Shown here: one piece after another, positions 41,430-52,777 of the stretch
How positions within the stretch are numbered: position 1 is the stretch's first letter
How the letters are laid out: each line of letters opens with the position of its first letter
Source: Pseudomonas sp.
Lineage (GTDB): Bacteria > Pseudomonadota > Gammaproteobacteria > Pseudomonadales > Pseudomonadaceae
Assembly (NCBI RefSeq): GCF_030683065.1
Contig: NZ_JAUXMX010000047.1
Location: 1-64,000 of the forward strand
Direction of reading: 5' to 3'
DNA: 64,000 bases
Position numbers and translations under genes: made by a program
The notes under the pieces: generated by a model
The model's database searches: none
Seen by the model: the letters and a program-made list of their open reading frames with translations, nothing else
Told to the model about the DNA's origin: nothing

Positions 41430-41836
41430 CTTATCCACAGATCGCTCCACAGCTGCACTGGATAACTATCTCCAGGATGCCTGTGGCGCCGAACAACCGC
41501 TTGAAATAACGGGATTAATCCTTGACCTGAAGCGCATCCACATGTGGCTTTCAGAGACCCGGGCGAATTGATCAAAAACCGATCAAGTCGCGCAAAGCCA
41601 CGGGCTGCAAGGCCTTCAGCCAGGCATACAGAGTTACCCACAGGCCTACCCACAGTAGCCGTGGACAACTTCCTGACTTTATCCCCAATCTTTGGATAAC
41701 TACCCCAAGCGCTTGTTTTATCAACAGAACACAGCTGCTTAAAAAACGTACAAGCAACCTAAACAGCCGCACAACTAGGCCTGTAGAAGCCTACACCCAC
41801 CTTATCCACAGTTCGTTCCACAGTCTTTGTGGGCAA
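41430..41836. promoter_or_regulatory. cluster of DnaA-box-like sequences in a gene-poor interval
   Basis: Perfect TTATCCACA at 41431-41439 and 41802-41810; one-mismatch sites TTACCCACA 41634-41642, TTATCCCCA 41679-41687, TTATCAACA 41718-41726, reverse TTTGGATAA 41691-41699; several two-mismatch sites. Confidence 0.65.
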
Positions 41837-42181
41837 CTTGATTAATGCCCACGCGCTTGCCAAGCACGCACCTGAAGCTATCGTCATCATTGATGCAATC
41901 AACCAGTCCGCACGGCGCCTGGGGTGTAGCCTGAGCGCCAGGCAGAGGAGAAAACCATGCATTTAAATGACTTGTTACGCAGCCTGCTCGTCGCTTATGC
42001 CGCTGGCGCCAGCGGCTGCAGTGCCGAATGAATAGCCTGTAGGTCAGTGCTCAAATGTCGCATACAGGTAGTAGGTAGGCGCGTGCAGCGCTAGCTTGAG
42101 ACAGTCTAAAAACTCGCCCGCTGTCACGTTGTGCCCGATATGCTCACCGGCTTTGAGCCACCGCATTGTCGGGGAGTGAGC

Positions 42182-42748
42182 ATGACCTTACGTTCAATTT
42201 GCGTGTTCTGCGGCGCCAGCTCCGGTGCCCAGTCGATTTATAGTCAGGCAGCAAAAGACCTCGGGCGCCATCTTGCCGAGCAAGGTCTGCGCTTGATCTA
42301 CGGTGGCGGTGCAGTGGGCCTGATGGGCGTAGTTGCAGACGCGGCCATGGCCGCTGGGGGCGAAGTAATCGGCATCATCCCGCAGAACCTAGAGCGTGCC
42401 GAAATTGGCCATCCAGGTCTTACGCGCCTGGAAGTGGTTGACGGCATGCATGCGCGCAAAGCCCGGATGGCCGAACTCAGCGACGCCTTTATCGCGCTAC
42501 CCGGCGGAATCGGCACCTTGGAAGAACTGTTCGAGGTGTGGACGTGGGGGCAACTCGGCTATCACAACAAACCCCTCGGCCTGCTTGATATAAATGGTTT
42601 TTACAGCAAGCTCGGCGAGTTCCTCGACCACTTGGTCAGCGAACGCTTTGTACGCCCCCCGCACCGCGCCATGCTGCAACGTGGCGAGTCGCCGAGCGAA
42701 TTATTGGAGCTGCTGCGCCAATGGCAACCGAGCGCCACGCCCAAATGA
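42182..42748 (+). CDS. TIGR00730/LOG family protein
   Basis: [15 protein letters not shown]...[30 protein letters not shown]...[20 protein letters not shown]. Confidence 0.95.
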   Translation: MTLRSICVFCGASSGAQSIYSQAAKDLGRHLAEQGLRLIYGGGAVGLMGVVADAAMAAGGEVIGIIPQNLERAEIGHPGLTRLEVVDGMHARKARMAELSDAFIALPGGIGTLEELFEVWTWGQLGYHNKPLGLLDINGFYSKLGEFLDHLVSERFVRPPHRAMLQRGESPSELLELLRQWQPSATPK

Positions 42749-42774
42749 GTGGCATGCCTGGCTAAAAGAGCCTG

Positions 42775-43047
42775 TCAGGACGCCGAATGCAGCTGGACTT
42801 CGACAACCCCATCGTCACGCGCAGGCTGCTGCACGCCTGTCAGCTTGCTGATTAGCGACCACTGCTGATCGAGTTCCTTGCTAACGGCTTCCAGCCTGAC
42901 GATCATCCGCGAGCCGGCGCCACGCACACTGGGGTCGGTGCTGCGCATAAGATCGAATGACAACGAAGTGATCGCGGCGGTCAGGTGAGTGAGACTGCGC
43001 GAATGGAGGGCGAGAAGCTCGCTGAGTTGCTGTTCTTTGGGCGACAT
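42775..43047 (-). CDS. conserved hypothetical protein
   Basis: MSPKEQQLSELLALHSRSLTHLTAAITSLSFDLMRSTDPSVRGAG...; helical; start trimmed. Confidence 0.65.
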   Translation of the reverse strand: MSPKEQQLSELLALHSRSLTHLTAAITSLSFDLMRSTDPSVRGAGSRMIVRLEAVSKELDQQWSLISKLTGVQQPARDDGVVEVQLHSAS

Positions 43048-43293
43048 AGTGGCCTTTCCTTGGCGGGCATAAGCAGTGTTTATGAAGGACAACGAGAATT
43101 CTCGCAAGCGCCAGCCACTGTAATTGACACGATAGTAGCCGAGCAGTTCATCAATACCAGCCGCTTACAGCCACCCGGTCAGCGTGATCATTTGCCTGAA
43201 TGCCAGAGCAATCTTGCCCGGGCAAGCAGTGCCGACCTACGCAGGCCGGCGCGCATCCGTTACCATCGCGCCACTCATGAAAAGAGATGCGGC

Positions 43294-43470
43294 ATGTATA
43301 TCTATCGATTGGTTCTGATCCTGGTAGTGGGCATCTACCTGTTTTCCCCGGCGATCATGGACTGGTGGATCGACCCCAACGGTGCATGGTACCGGCCCTA
43401 TTTGCTCTGGCTGATCCTGATCGTGGTGACCTTTATCCTGCAGAGTCAGCGTGATGCTGACGAACTCTGA
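43294..43470 (+). CDS. cbrX: small membrane protein upstream of cbrA (CbrX-like)
   Basis: MYIYRLVLILVVGIYLFSPAIMDWWIDPNGAWYRPYLLWLILIVVTFILQSQRDADEL*, 58 aa, two TM segments, immediately upstream of cbrA. Confidence 0.8.
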   Translation: MYIYRLVLILVVGIYLFSPAIMDWWIDPNGAWYRPYLLWLILIVVTFILQSQRDADEL

Positions 43471-43594
43471 TACGCACCGGCGAAGCCTGGGATCGGTTGC
43501 TGCTTTGACGCGGCAACTCGGCCACGCATCTCGCGACAAAACACCAACAGCCCCCACTGTCCGTCCCTTACCTTTATTCGCAGAGTCAACGTAA
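43454..43594 (+). CDS. candidate 46-aa coupling ORF between cbrX and cbrA
   Basis: ATG overlaps the cbrX 3' end by 17 nt; reads MLTNSDTHRRSLGSVAALTRQLGHASRDKTPTAPTVRPLPLFAEST*; stop overlaps the cbrA start as TAATG; not in the supplied ORF track. Confidence 0.4.
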   Translation: MLTNSDTHRRSLGSVAALTRQLGHASRDKTPTAPTVRPLPLFAEST

Positions 43595-46548
43595 TGCTGA
43601 TGAGCTTTAGCCTGAGCCAGCTGATCCTGATCAGCGCCGCTTACCTGCTGGTGCTGTTTGGTGTCGCCTGGGTCAGCGAACACGGCCTGATACCGCGCTG
43701 GATCATTCGCCACCCGCTGACCTACACCCTGTCACTCGGCGTCTATGCCAGCGCCTGGGCCTTCTACGGCACGGTGGGCCTGGCCTATCAGTACGGCTAC
43801 GGCTTTCTGGCCAGCTACCTGGGGGTTTCCGGGGCCTTTCTGCTGGCGCCGGTGCTGCTCTACCCAATCCTGCGCATCACCCGCACCTACCAGCTATCGT
43901 CGCTCGCCGACCTGTTCGCCTTCCGCTTTCGCAGTACCTGGGCCGGCGCCCTGACCACCCTATTCATGCTGATCGGCGTGCTGCCCTTGCTCGCCCTGCA
44001 GATCCAGGCGGTGGCCGACTCCATTGGCATCCTCACCCGCGAGCCGGTACGCGGACAGGTCGCACTGGCCTACTGCGGACTGATCATCCTGTTCACCATC
44101 CTGTTCGGCGCTCGGCATATCGCCACCCGCGAGAAACACGAAGGCCTGGTATTCGCCATCGCCTTCGAGTCGGTGGTCAAGCTGACCGCCGTCGGCATTA
44201 TCGGCATCTATGCGTTGTATGGCGTGTTCGATGGCCCGCAGGACCTGGAGCGCTGGCTGGTGCAGAACCAAGCCGCCCTGGCCAGCCTGCATACGCCGCT
44301 GCAGGAAGGCCCCTGGCGCACCTTGCTGCTGGTGTTCTTCGCTTCGGCCATCGTCATGCCGCACATGTACCACATGACCTTTACCGAAAATCTCAACCCG
44401 CGCGCCATGGTCAGCGCCAGCTGGGGCCTACCGCTGTTCCTGCTGTTGATGAGCCTGGCGGTGCCCTTGATTCTCTGGGCGGGCCTCAAGCTGGGCGTCA
44501 CCACCAACCCGGAGTACTTCACCCTCGGCCTGGGCATCGCGGTCAACAGCCAGACCCTGGCCCTGATCGCCTATGTCGGCGGCCTGTCGGCTTCCAGCGG
44601 TTTGATCATTGTCACCACCCTGGCGTTGTCCGGCATGGTCCTCAACCATGTGGTGCTGCCGCTCTATCAGCCGCCCACCGAAGGCAATATCTATCGCTGG
44701 CTAAAGTGGACCCGGCGCGCGCTGATCGCGGCCATCATCATGGCTGGTTACGGTTTTTATGTGTTGCTCGGCGCCGAGCAGGACCTGGCCAACCTGGGTA
44801 TCGTCGCCTTCGTCGCCACCCTGCAGTTTCTCCCTGGCGTGCTCTCGGTACTGTACTGGCCCACGGCCAACCGCCGCGGCTATATTGCCGGTTTGCTAGC
44901 AGGCATCAGCGTCTGGACAGTGGGCATGCTGCTGCCGATGCTCGGCAATCTGCAGGGGATCTACATCCCCTCGCTCAACCTGGTCTATGTATTGGACGAC
45001 AGCAGCTGGCACCTGGCGGCCATCGCCTCGCTGGCCGCCAACGTACTGACCTTCACCCTGGTCTCGCTGTTCACCGAAGCCAGCCCGGAGGAGAAAAGCG
45101 CTGCCGAAGCCTGCGCCGTGGATAACGTACGGCGCCCGCAGCGACGCGAGCTGCTGGTCGTATCGCCCCAGGATTTCGCCACTCAGCTGGCCAAGCCGCT
45201 CGGCGCCAAAACCGCCCAGCGCGAAGTCGAGCAAGCCCTGCGCGATCTGCACCTGCCCTTTGATGAAAGCCGGCCCTATGCCCTGCGTCGCCTGCGCGAC
45301 CGCATCGAGGCCAACCTCTCGGGTCTGATGGGGCCGAGCGTGGCCCAAGACATCGTCGAGACCTTTCTGCCCTATAAATCAGGCAGCGAAACCTTCGTCT
45401 CCGAAGATATCCACTTCATCGAGAACCGCCTGGAGGATTACCACTCGCGCCTGACCGGCCTGGCCGCGGAACTCGACGCACTGCGCCGCTACCACCGCCA
45501 AACGCTGCAGGAGCTGCCAATGGGCGTCTGCTCGCTGGCCAAAGATCAGGAGATCCTGATGTGGAACAAGGCCATGGAGGAGCTCACCGAGATCCCCGCG
45601 CACCGCATCGTCGGCTCGCGCCTATCGGCGCTCGCCGAACCCTGGCGTGGGCTGCTGCAGCACTTCATCGAACTGCCCGACCAGCACTTGCACAAACAAC
45701 GCCTGGGCCTGGACGGCCAGACCCGTTGGCTCAACCTGCACAAGGCGGCCATCGACGAACCGCTGACACCGGGCAACAGCGGCCTGGTGCTGCTGGTCGA
45801 AGACCTCACTGAAACCCAGTATCTGGAAGACAAACTGGTGCACTCCGAGCGACTGGCCAGTATTGGCCGCCTGGCTGCCGGAGTGGCCCACGAAATCGGC
45901 AACCCGATTACCGGCATCGCCTGCCTGGCGCAGAACCTGCGCGAGGAGCGCGAAGGCGACGGCGAGCTGACCGAGATCAGCGAGCAGATTCTCGAGCAGA
46001 CCAAACGTGTCTCGCGCATCCTCCAGTCGCTGATGAGCTTCGCTCATTCGGGCGGCCACCAACAAGCTGACGAACCGGTGTGCCTGGCACAAGTGGCGAA
46101 GGAGGCTATTGGTCTGCTGTCACTCAATCGACGCAGCGTCGAGGTGGAATTCTTCAACCTGTGCGATGCCGATCACTGGGTTGACGGCGACCCACAACGC
46201 CTCGCCCAGGTACTGATCAACCTGCTGTCCAACGCCCGGGATGCCTCGCCACCTGGCGCCGCGATCCGGGTCAGAACTGAAGCCTCCGAGCACACCGTCG
46301 ACCTGATTGTGGAGGATGAAGGCAGCGGTATTCCCAAGGCGATCATCGACCGCTTGTTCGAACCCTTCTTCACCACCAAAGACCCAGGCAAAGGCACCGG
46401 GCTTGGCCTCGCGCTGGTCTATTCCATCGTGGAAGAGCATTATGGACAAATAATAATCGACAGCCCGGTTGACCCCGAAAACCAGCGTGGCACCCGTATC
46501 AGGGTGACCCTGCCGCGGCATGTCGGCGCGACGTCCATAGCGAATTAA
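43594..46548 (+). CDS. cbrA: sensor histidine kinase CbrA (SSS domain, PAS, HK)
   Basis: SSS-like TM domain ([27 protein letters not shown]), [34 protein letters not shown]; followed by cbrB and CrcZ. Confidence 0.95.
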   Translation: MLMSFSLSQLILISAAYLLVLFGVAWVSEHGLIPRWIIRHPLTYTLSLGVYASAWAFYGTVGLAYQYGYGFLASYLGVSGAFLLAPVLLYPILRITRTYQLSSLADLFAFRFRSTWAGALTTLFMLIGVLPLLALQIQAVADSIGILTREPVRGQVALAYCGLIILFTILFGARHIATREKHEGLVFAIAFESVVKLTAVGIIGIYALYGVFDGPQDLERWLVQNQAALASLHTPLQEGPWRTLLLVFFASAIVMPHMYHMTFTENLNPRAMVSASWGLPLFLLLMSLAVPLILWAGLKLGVTTNPEYFTLGLGIAVNSQTLALIAYVGGLSASSGLIIVTTLALSGMVLNHVVLPLYQPPTEGNIYRWLKWTRRALIAAIIMAGYGFYVLLGAEQDLANLGIVAFVATLQFLPGVLSVLYWPTANRRGYIAGLLAGISVWTVGMLLPMLGNLQGIYIPSLNLVYVLDDSSWHLAAIASLAANVLTFTLVSLFTEASPEEKSAAEACAVDNVRRPQRRELLVVSPQDFATQLAKPLGAKTAQREVEQALRDLHLPFDESRPYALRRLRDRIEANLSGLMGPSVAQDIVETFLPYKSGSETFVSEDIHFIENRLEDYHSRLTGLAAELDALRRYHRQTLQELPMGVCSLAKDQEILMWNKAMEELTEIPAHRIVGSRLSALAEPWRGLLQHFIELPDQHLHKQRLGLDGQTRWLNLHKAAIDEPLTPGNSGLVLLVEDLTETQYLEDKLVHSERLASIGRLAAGVAHEIGNPITGIACLAQNLREEREGDGELTEISEQILEQTKRVSRILQSLMSFAHSGGHQQADEPVCLAQVAKEAIGLLSLNRRSVEVEFFNLCDADHWVDGDPQRLAQVLINLLSNARDASPPGAAIRVRTEASEHTVDLIVEDEGSGIPKAIIDRLFEPFFTTKDPGKGTGLGLALVYSIVEEHYGQIIIDSPVDPENQRGTRIRVTLPRHVGATSIAN

Positions 46549-46582
46549 ACCAGCGACCTGAGACCGTCGAGAGACCGAATTA

Positions 46583-48004
<1,422 letters not shown>

Positions 48005-48060
48005 CAGACCAGACAAGAAACGCATGCCGCCGCAACAGGCGATGCTGTTCTCTATAAAGA

Positions 48061-48098
48061 AAACGCCGCTTACCCCGAAATGGGAAGCGGCGTTTTTC
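48061..48098 (+). terminator. intrinsic terminator after cbrB
   Basis: AAACGCCGCTTaccccgaaatggGAAGCGGCGTTTTT. Confidence 0.85.
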
Positions 48099-48161
48099 TT
48101 GATCTTTGCGCACCGCCACAAGATGCGGTGAGACAGATCGCTGAGCGCAAGGTTCCCCTCA

Positions 48162-48189
48162 TTGTTACCGCCTCAATACCGCGTAACAA
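48162..48189 (+). promoter_or_regulatory. putative CbrB upstream activating site
   Basis: Perfect 7-bp inverted repeat TTGTTAC-N14-GTAACAA ~96 bp upstream of a sigma54 promoter. Confidence 0.65.
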
Positions 48190-48284
48190 AGTCCGGGGCT
48201 TATGGTAACGAGCACATGGCGAGCTCCGTTCTCGTAACGACCCGTAAAAACCTAAGCTATTGTTTTAAAAGGAATTGATAAAGA

Positions 48285-48300
48285 TGGCACGGCTCATGCT
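48285..48300 (+). promoter_or_regulatory. sigma54 (-24/-12) promoter of crcZ
   Basis: TGGCACGGCTCATGCT (TGGCAC-N6-TGCT). Confidence 0.8.
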
Positions 48301-48309
48301 TTATCTACC

Positions 48310-48680
48310 GCACAACAACAATAACAAGCACTGCACCCGATAATAAAAACAAGACGTAACGACTCCAGCACAATAAAAACAACACGGCGGAGGCGCAGCT
48401 AACTGATCATTTTGGAACGCAATTGCTTTTGGGCTTGCCCCGCAACCGGACAGAGAACAACAAAACTGCCTCAAGGCAGATCCCGTACTGGTTGGGTCAC
48501 GCAATGACCATGGCAGCGTCAGCATTCAAAGTAATCCGTTTGCTATTGACTCCTGGCTTGGGAGTTTTTCAGACAGTCTTTGACTTAATAGAACGGGCAA
48601 CTCAACAAAAACAACAAGCCCGCCATAATAATAAAAATACAGCACGTACCTGCTTGAGGGGGAGCTTCGGCTCCCCCAGT
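48310..48680 (+). ncRNA. crcZ: CrcZ small RNA (Crc/Hfq-sequestering)
   Basis: Between cbrB and pcnB; starts GCACAACAACAATAACAAG; multiple A-rich CA motifs (AACAACAATAACAAG, AATAAAAACAAG, CAATAAAAACAAC, AACAACAAAAC, CAACAAAAACAACAAG, AATAATAAAAAT); ends near GGGGGAGCTTCGGCTCCCCC. Confidence 0.88.
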
Positions 48681-48826
48681 AGCATCCAGGAACCATGGTT
48701 CTGCCAGTACGCCCTGCACCATCTCCCCGACTCACCTACACCATCTCCCGACACAATGCTAGAATCCGCGCCATTCCAGTGGCCAGCGATTATCCTGGCC
48801 TGTCATTTCGTCAAACAGTGCATCCC

Positions 48827-50236
48827 ATGCTGAAAAAGCTGTTCAAGTCTCTACGCTCGCCCCTGCGCCGTGGCAAACCCTCGCACAGCACTCCTGAAGT
48901 GCTGAACAGTAGCCAGCACCCGATCAACCGCGGGGAAATAAGCCGCTACGCCATCAGCGTGGTCGAGCGCCTGCAGCAAGCCGGCTACCAGGCCTACCTG
49001 GTCGGGGGTTGCGTGCGCGACCTGTTGCTCGACATCGAACCCAAGGATTTCGACGTGGCCACCAGCGCCACCCCGGAACAAGTGCGTGCCGAGTTCCGCA
49101 ATGCCCGAGTGATCGGCCGACGCTTCAAGCTGGTGCATGTGCACTTCGGCCGCGAAATCATTGAGGTCGCTACCTTTCGCGCCAATCACCCGGAAGGCGA
49201 CGACGAGGAAGACAATCACCTGTCCTCGCGCAACGAGAGCGGGCGCATTCTGCGCGACAACGTCTATGGCAGCCTGGAGAACGACGCCCAGCGCCGCGAC
49301 TTCACCATCAATGCGCTGTACTACGATCCGGCCACCGAGCGCATTCTGGATTACGCCAATGGCGTGCACGACATTCGCAACCACCTGATCCGCCTGATTG
49401 GTGACCCGACCCAGCGCTACCAGGAAGACCCGGTACGCATGCTGCGGGCTGTGCGTTTCGCTGCCAAGCTGGACTTTGATATCGAAAAGCACAGTGCCGC
49501 ACCTATTTATAAACTGGCGCCGATGCTGCGTGACATTCCCTCCGCGCGCCTGTTCGACGAAGTACTCAAGTTGTTCCTCGCCGGTTACGCGGTTTACACC
49601 TATGAGCTGCTGGTCGATTACGGCCTGTTCGGTCAACTCTTTCCGGCCAGCGCCGCCGCACTCAAGCACAACTCCGACTACACCGACACCTTGATTCGCA
49701 ACGCCCTGGCCAGCACCGATCTGCGTATCCAGCAAGGCAAGACGGTAACCCCGGCGTTCCTCTTCGCGGCCCTGCTCTGGCCGGCGCTGCCAGCACGCGT
49801 GATCAAGCTGCAAGATCGCGGCGTGCCTGCCATTCCTGCGATGCAGGAAGCGGCCCAGGAACTGATCAACGAACAGTGCCAGCTGATTGCCGTACCCAAG
49901 CGCTTTACCATGCCGATCCGCGAGATCTGGGACATGCAGGAACGCCTGCCACGACGCACCGGCAAGCGCTCCGATCTGCTGCTGGAAAACCCACGTTTTC
50001 GCGCCGGTTACGACTTCCTCTTGTTGCGCGAAAGCGCTGGCGAGGAGACTGGCGGACTGGGCGAATGGTGGACGGATTATCAGGACGCCAGCGACAGTGA
50101 ACGACGCGCCATGATTCGCGACCTCAGCAGCCAGGACGACAGCAGTGGCGCACCGCGCAAGCGGCGTCGCAGCGGCAGCAAGCGCAAACGCGCACCCGGC
50201 GCCGATGGTGCGCCCAAGCCAGCTGCCAGCGAATAA
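48827..50236 (+). CDS. pcnB: poly(A) polymerase I
   Basis: MLKKLFKSLRSPLRRG...GYQAYLVGGCVRDLLLDIEPKDFDVATSATPEQVR; start placed at 48827. Confidence 0.95.
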   Translation: MLKKLFKSLRSPLRRGKPSHSTPEVLNSSQHPINRGEISRYAISVVERLQQAGYQAYLVGGCVRDLLLDIEPKDFDVATSATPEQVRAEFRNARVIGRRFKLVHVHFGREIIEVATFRANHPEGDDEEDNHLSSRNESGRILRDNVYGSLENDAQRRDFTINALYYDPATERILDYANGVHDIRNHLIRLIGDPTQRYQEDPVRMLRAVRFAAKLDFDIEKHSAAPIYKLAPMLRDIPSARLFDEVLKLFLAGYAVYTYELLVDYGLFGQLFPASAAALKHNSDYTDTLIRNALASTDLRIQQGKTVTPAFLFAALLWPALPARVIKLQDRGVPAIPAMQEAAQELINEQCQLIAVPKRFTMPIREIWDMQERLPRRTGKRSDLLLENPRFRAGYDFLLLRESAGEETGGLGEWWTDYQDASDSERRAMIRDLSSQDDSSGAPRKRRRSGSKRKRAPGADGAPKPAASE

Positions 50237-50727
50237 TGCAGCGGGTGTATCTCGGCCTCGGCAGCAACCTTGCCGAGCCGCTCGCGCAACTGCGTGGCGC
50301 TCTTGCAGCGCTGGCCGCGCTGCCGCACTCGCAACTAACCGGCACCTCCGGCTTTTATAGCAGCGACCCGCTCGGCCCGGCCGACCAGCCGCGCTATGTA
50401 AACGCTGTGGCAGCGCTGGATACCGCACTGGAGCCGCTGCAACTGCTCGACGCCCTGCAAGCCATCGAGCTGAACCAGGGCCGTGAGCGCAAAGCCGAAC
50501 GCTGGGGCCCGCGCACCCTCGATCTGGATATCCTGCTATTCGGCGACCTGATACTCGACGAGCCACGTCTGCACGTGCCGCATTACCACATGCATGCCCG
50601 GGCTTTTGTGCTCTACCCGCTGGCAGAGCTTAATCCAGAGCTGCGCCTACCCGACGGTCGAACCCTGCAGGACTTGCTCATCGCCTGCCCCTTCGAAGGC
50701 CTGGAGCGCCTGCCTGACGGTCCGTAG
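50236..50727 (+). CDS. folK: 2-amino-4-hydroxy-6-hydroxymethyldihydropteridine pyrophosphokinase
   Basis: VYLGLGSNLAEPLAQLRGAL...RWGPRTLDLDILLFGD. Confidence 0.96.
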   Translation: MQRVYLGLGSNLAEPLAQLRGALAALAALPHSQLTGTSGFYSSDPLGPADQPRYVNAVAALDTALEPLQLLDALQAIELNQGRERKAERWGPRTLDLDILLFGDLILDEPRLHVPHYHMHARAFVLYPLAELNPELRLPDGRTLQDLLIACPFEGLERLPDGP

Positions 50728-50866
50728 GATAGGTTAGTCGGCAAGACCGCATTTTCTGCGCGGCGTAACCCATCATTGCGGCTATCTGCTGACGCCCTGT
50801 TGAGTTACGCGGCGCCTCGAATCTGTGATTGGCTCGGGAGTGCAGCCGCCGCTAACCCATCCTACG
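50723..50866. repeat. nested palindromic element overlapping the folK stop codon
   Basis: CGTAGGATAGGTTAG (50723-50737) / CTAACCCATCCTACG (50852-50866), 14/15 paired; inner GGCGTAAC/GTTACGC arms. Confidence 0.7.
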
Positions 50867-51075
50867 ACCCGCACCAGCACTCCAGCCTCGACCCTACGAG
50901 AGCGCATTGGCGGTAACGCCAGTAACAGACCGGTAACACCTGCAATTGACTTCGCGTCGCCCCATCAGGACTATAGGCGTCCCGTTGCCCCGCACCGGTG
51001 CAAACCGAGGCCAATGCAGGCCATTTTGAAGCAGCGAATGACTGCTTGCCGAACGCCTGAGTGAGGACGATTGTT

Positions 51076-51876
51076 ATGCCTGACGTTACCGTGACCACCC
51101 TGCAAAGCCTCAAGCAGAGCGGCGAGAAAATCGCCATGTTGACCTGCTACGACGCTACCTTCGCCCAGACTGTCTGCCAGGCGGGCATCGAGGTGCTGCT
51201 GGTCGGCGACTCCCTCGGCATGGTGCTGCAAGGTCACGACAGCACCTTGCCGGTCAATGTCACCGACATGGCCTACCACACCGCGTGCGTGAAGCGCGGT
51301 AACCAGGGGGCCCTGATCCTCGTTGACCTGCCATTTATGGCTTACGCCACCATTGAGCAGACGCTGCAAAACTGCGCAGTGCTGATGCAGGCCGGCGCAC
51401 ACATGGTCAAGCTTGAGGGCGCTGCCTGGCTGGCCGAGCCAATCCGCCTGTTGGCCGAGCGCGGCGTGCCGGTCTGTGCCCACCTGGGCCTGACGCCACA
51501 AGCGGTGAATATCCTCGGTGGTTATAAAGTCCAGGGGCGCCACGAAGCCCAGGCACGGCAGATGCGCGCCGATGCCATGGCCCTGGAGCAAGCCGGCGCG
51601 GCCATGCTGCTGCTTGAATGCGTACCCAGTGACCTCGCCACGGAGATCAGTCAGGCGGTGAAGATCCCAGTCATCGGCATCGGCGCCGGCAGCGGCACCG
51701 ACGGCCAAGTGCTGGTCCTGCACGACATGCTGGGCCTGTCCCTGAGTGGCCGCACGCCCAAGTTCGTAAAGAACTTCATGGCTGGGCAAAGCAGCATCCA
51801 GAACGCGCTCAGCGCCTACGTCAAGGCGGTAAAGGACGGTAGTTTCCCGGCAATCGAACACGGATTTTCTGCATGA
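51076..51876 (+). CDS. panB: 3-methyl-2-oxobutanoate hydroxymethyltransferase
   Basis: [40 protein letters not shown]. Confidence 0.97.
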   Translation: MPDVTVTTLQSLKQSGEKIAMLTCYDATFAQTVCQAGIEVLLVGDSLGMVLQGHDSTLPVNVTDMAYHTACVKRGNQGALILVDLPFMAYATIEQTLQNCAVLMQAGAHMVKLEGAAWLAEPIRLLAERGVPVCAHLGLTPQAVNILGGYKVQGRHEAQARQMRADAMALEQAGAAMLLLECVPSDLATEISQAVKIPVIGIGAGSGTDGQVLVLHDMLGLSLSGRTPKFVKNFMAGQSSIQNALSAYVKAVKDGSFPAIEHGFSA

Positions 51877-52733
51877 TCACGGTTAAGACCACTTTGGAGC
51901 TACGCGCAGCCGTCGCCCAGGCTCGCGCCGAGGGCAAGCAGATCGGTTTTGTTCCAACCATGGGCAACTTGCACGCCGGGCATGTTGCCTTGGTTGAGAA
52001 AGCCGCTCAGCGCGCCGATTTCGTGGTCGCCAGCATTTTCGTCAACCCGCTGCAGTTCGGCCCCGGCGAAGACCTGAGCAACTACCCGCGCACCTTGGCC
52101 GCCGACCAGGAAAAACTCCTCAGTGCCGGCTGCCACCTGCTGTTCAATCCGGACGTGGACGAGATGTATCCCGACGGCATGGCCAGTCAGACCCGGGTCA
52201 GCGTTCAGGGTGTTTCCGAAGGCCTGTGCGGCGCCAGCCGCCCCGGCCATTTCGACGGCGTCGCCACCGTGGTGACCAAGCTGTTCAACCTGGTGCAACC
52301 CGACCTGGCCGTTTTCGGGCAAAAGGACTTCCAGCAACTGGCCGTGATTCGCACGCTGGTGCACGACCTGAACATGCCGATCCAGATTATCGGCGAGCCG
52401 ACCATCCGCGCCGAAGATGGCCTCGCGTTATCCTCGCGTAACGGCTACCTCGACGCCGCGCAACGCGCCGTCGCCCCAGCCCTGTACTGCAGCCTGCAAC
52501 AGATCGCCCGTGCACTTGACGCGGGTGAGCGCGACTTCAGCAAGCTGATCGAGACGGCACATCAGCAACAATTAGCCGCCGGCTTGCGCCCGGACTATCT
52601 GGAAATCCGCGAGGCGAGCAGCCTGCGCCCGGCAACCTCCACGGATCACCAGCTGGTGATTCTGGCAGCGGCATTTCTTGGCGGCACTCGCCTGATCGAC
52701 AACCTGATGCTCGACCTCAACGCCACAGTTTGA
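51873..52733 (+). CDS. panC: pantoate--beta-alanine ligase
   Basis: [16 protein letters not shown]...[21 protein letters not shown]. Confidence 0.97.
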   Translation: MITVKTTLELRAAVAQARAEGKQIGFVPTMGNLHAGHVALVEKAAQRADFVVASIFVNPLQFGPGEDLSNYPRTLAADQEKLLSAGCHLLFNPDVDEMYPDGMASQTRVSVQGVSEGLCGASRPGHFDGVATVVTKLFNLVQPDLAVFGQKDFQQLAVIRTLVHDLNMPIQIIGEPTIRAEDGLALSSRNGYLDAAQRAVAPALYCSLQQIARALDAGERDFSKLIETAHQQQLAAGLRPDYLEIREASSLRPATSTDHQLVILAAAFLGGTRLIDNLMLDLNATV

Positions 52734-52748
52734 TCGACGGCCTTGGCT

Positions 52749-52777
52749 CGGTGTCATCAGCGGATCTGATGACACCG
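52749..52777. terminator. perfect hairpin between panC and pgi
   Basis: CGGTGTCATCAG-CGGAT-CTGATGACACCG, 12-bp perfect stem, no T-tract. Confidence 0.5.

Noticed and set aside
41179-42181. oriC
   Set aside because: DnaA boxes are present but dnaA, dnaN, rpmH and an obvious AT-rich 13-mer array are absent, so I report only a DnaA-box cluster.
48423-48833. 136-aa plus-strand ORF over CrcZ
   Set aside because: Overlaps the sRNA with its CA motifs and runs into the pcnB start; no family.
48851-50566. 571-aa minus-strand ORF
   Set aside because: Antisense to pcnB and folK, both with strong motifs; no recognisable domain.
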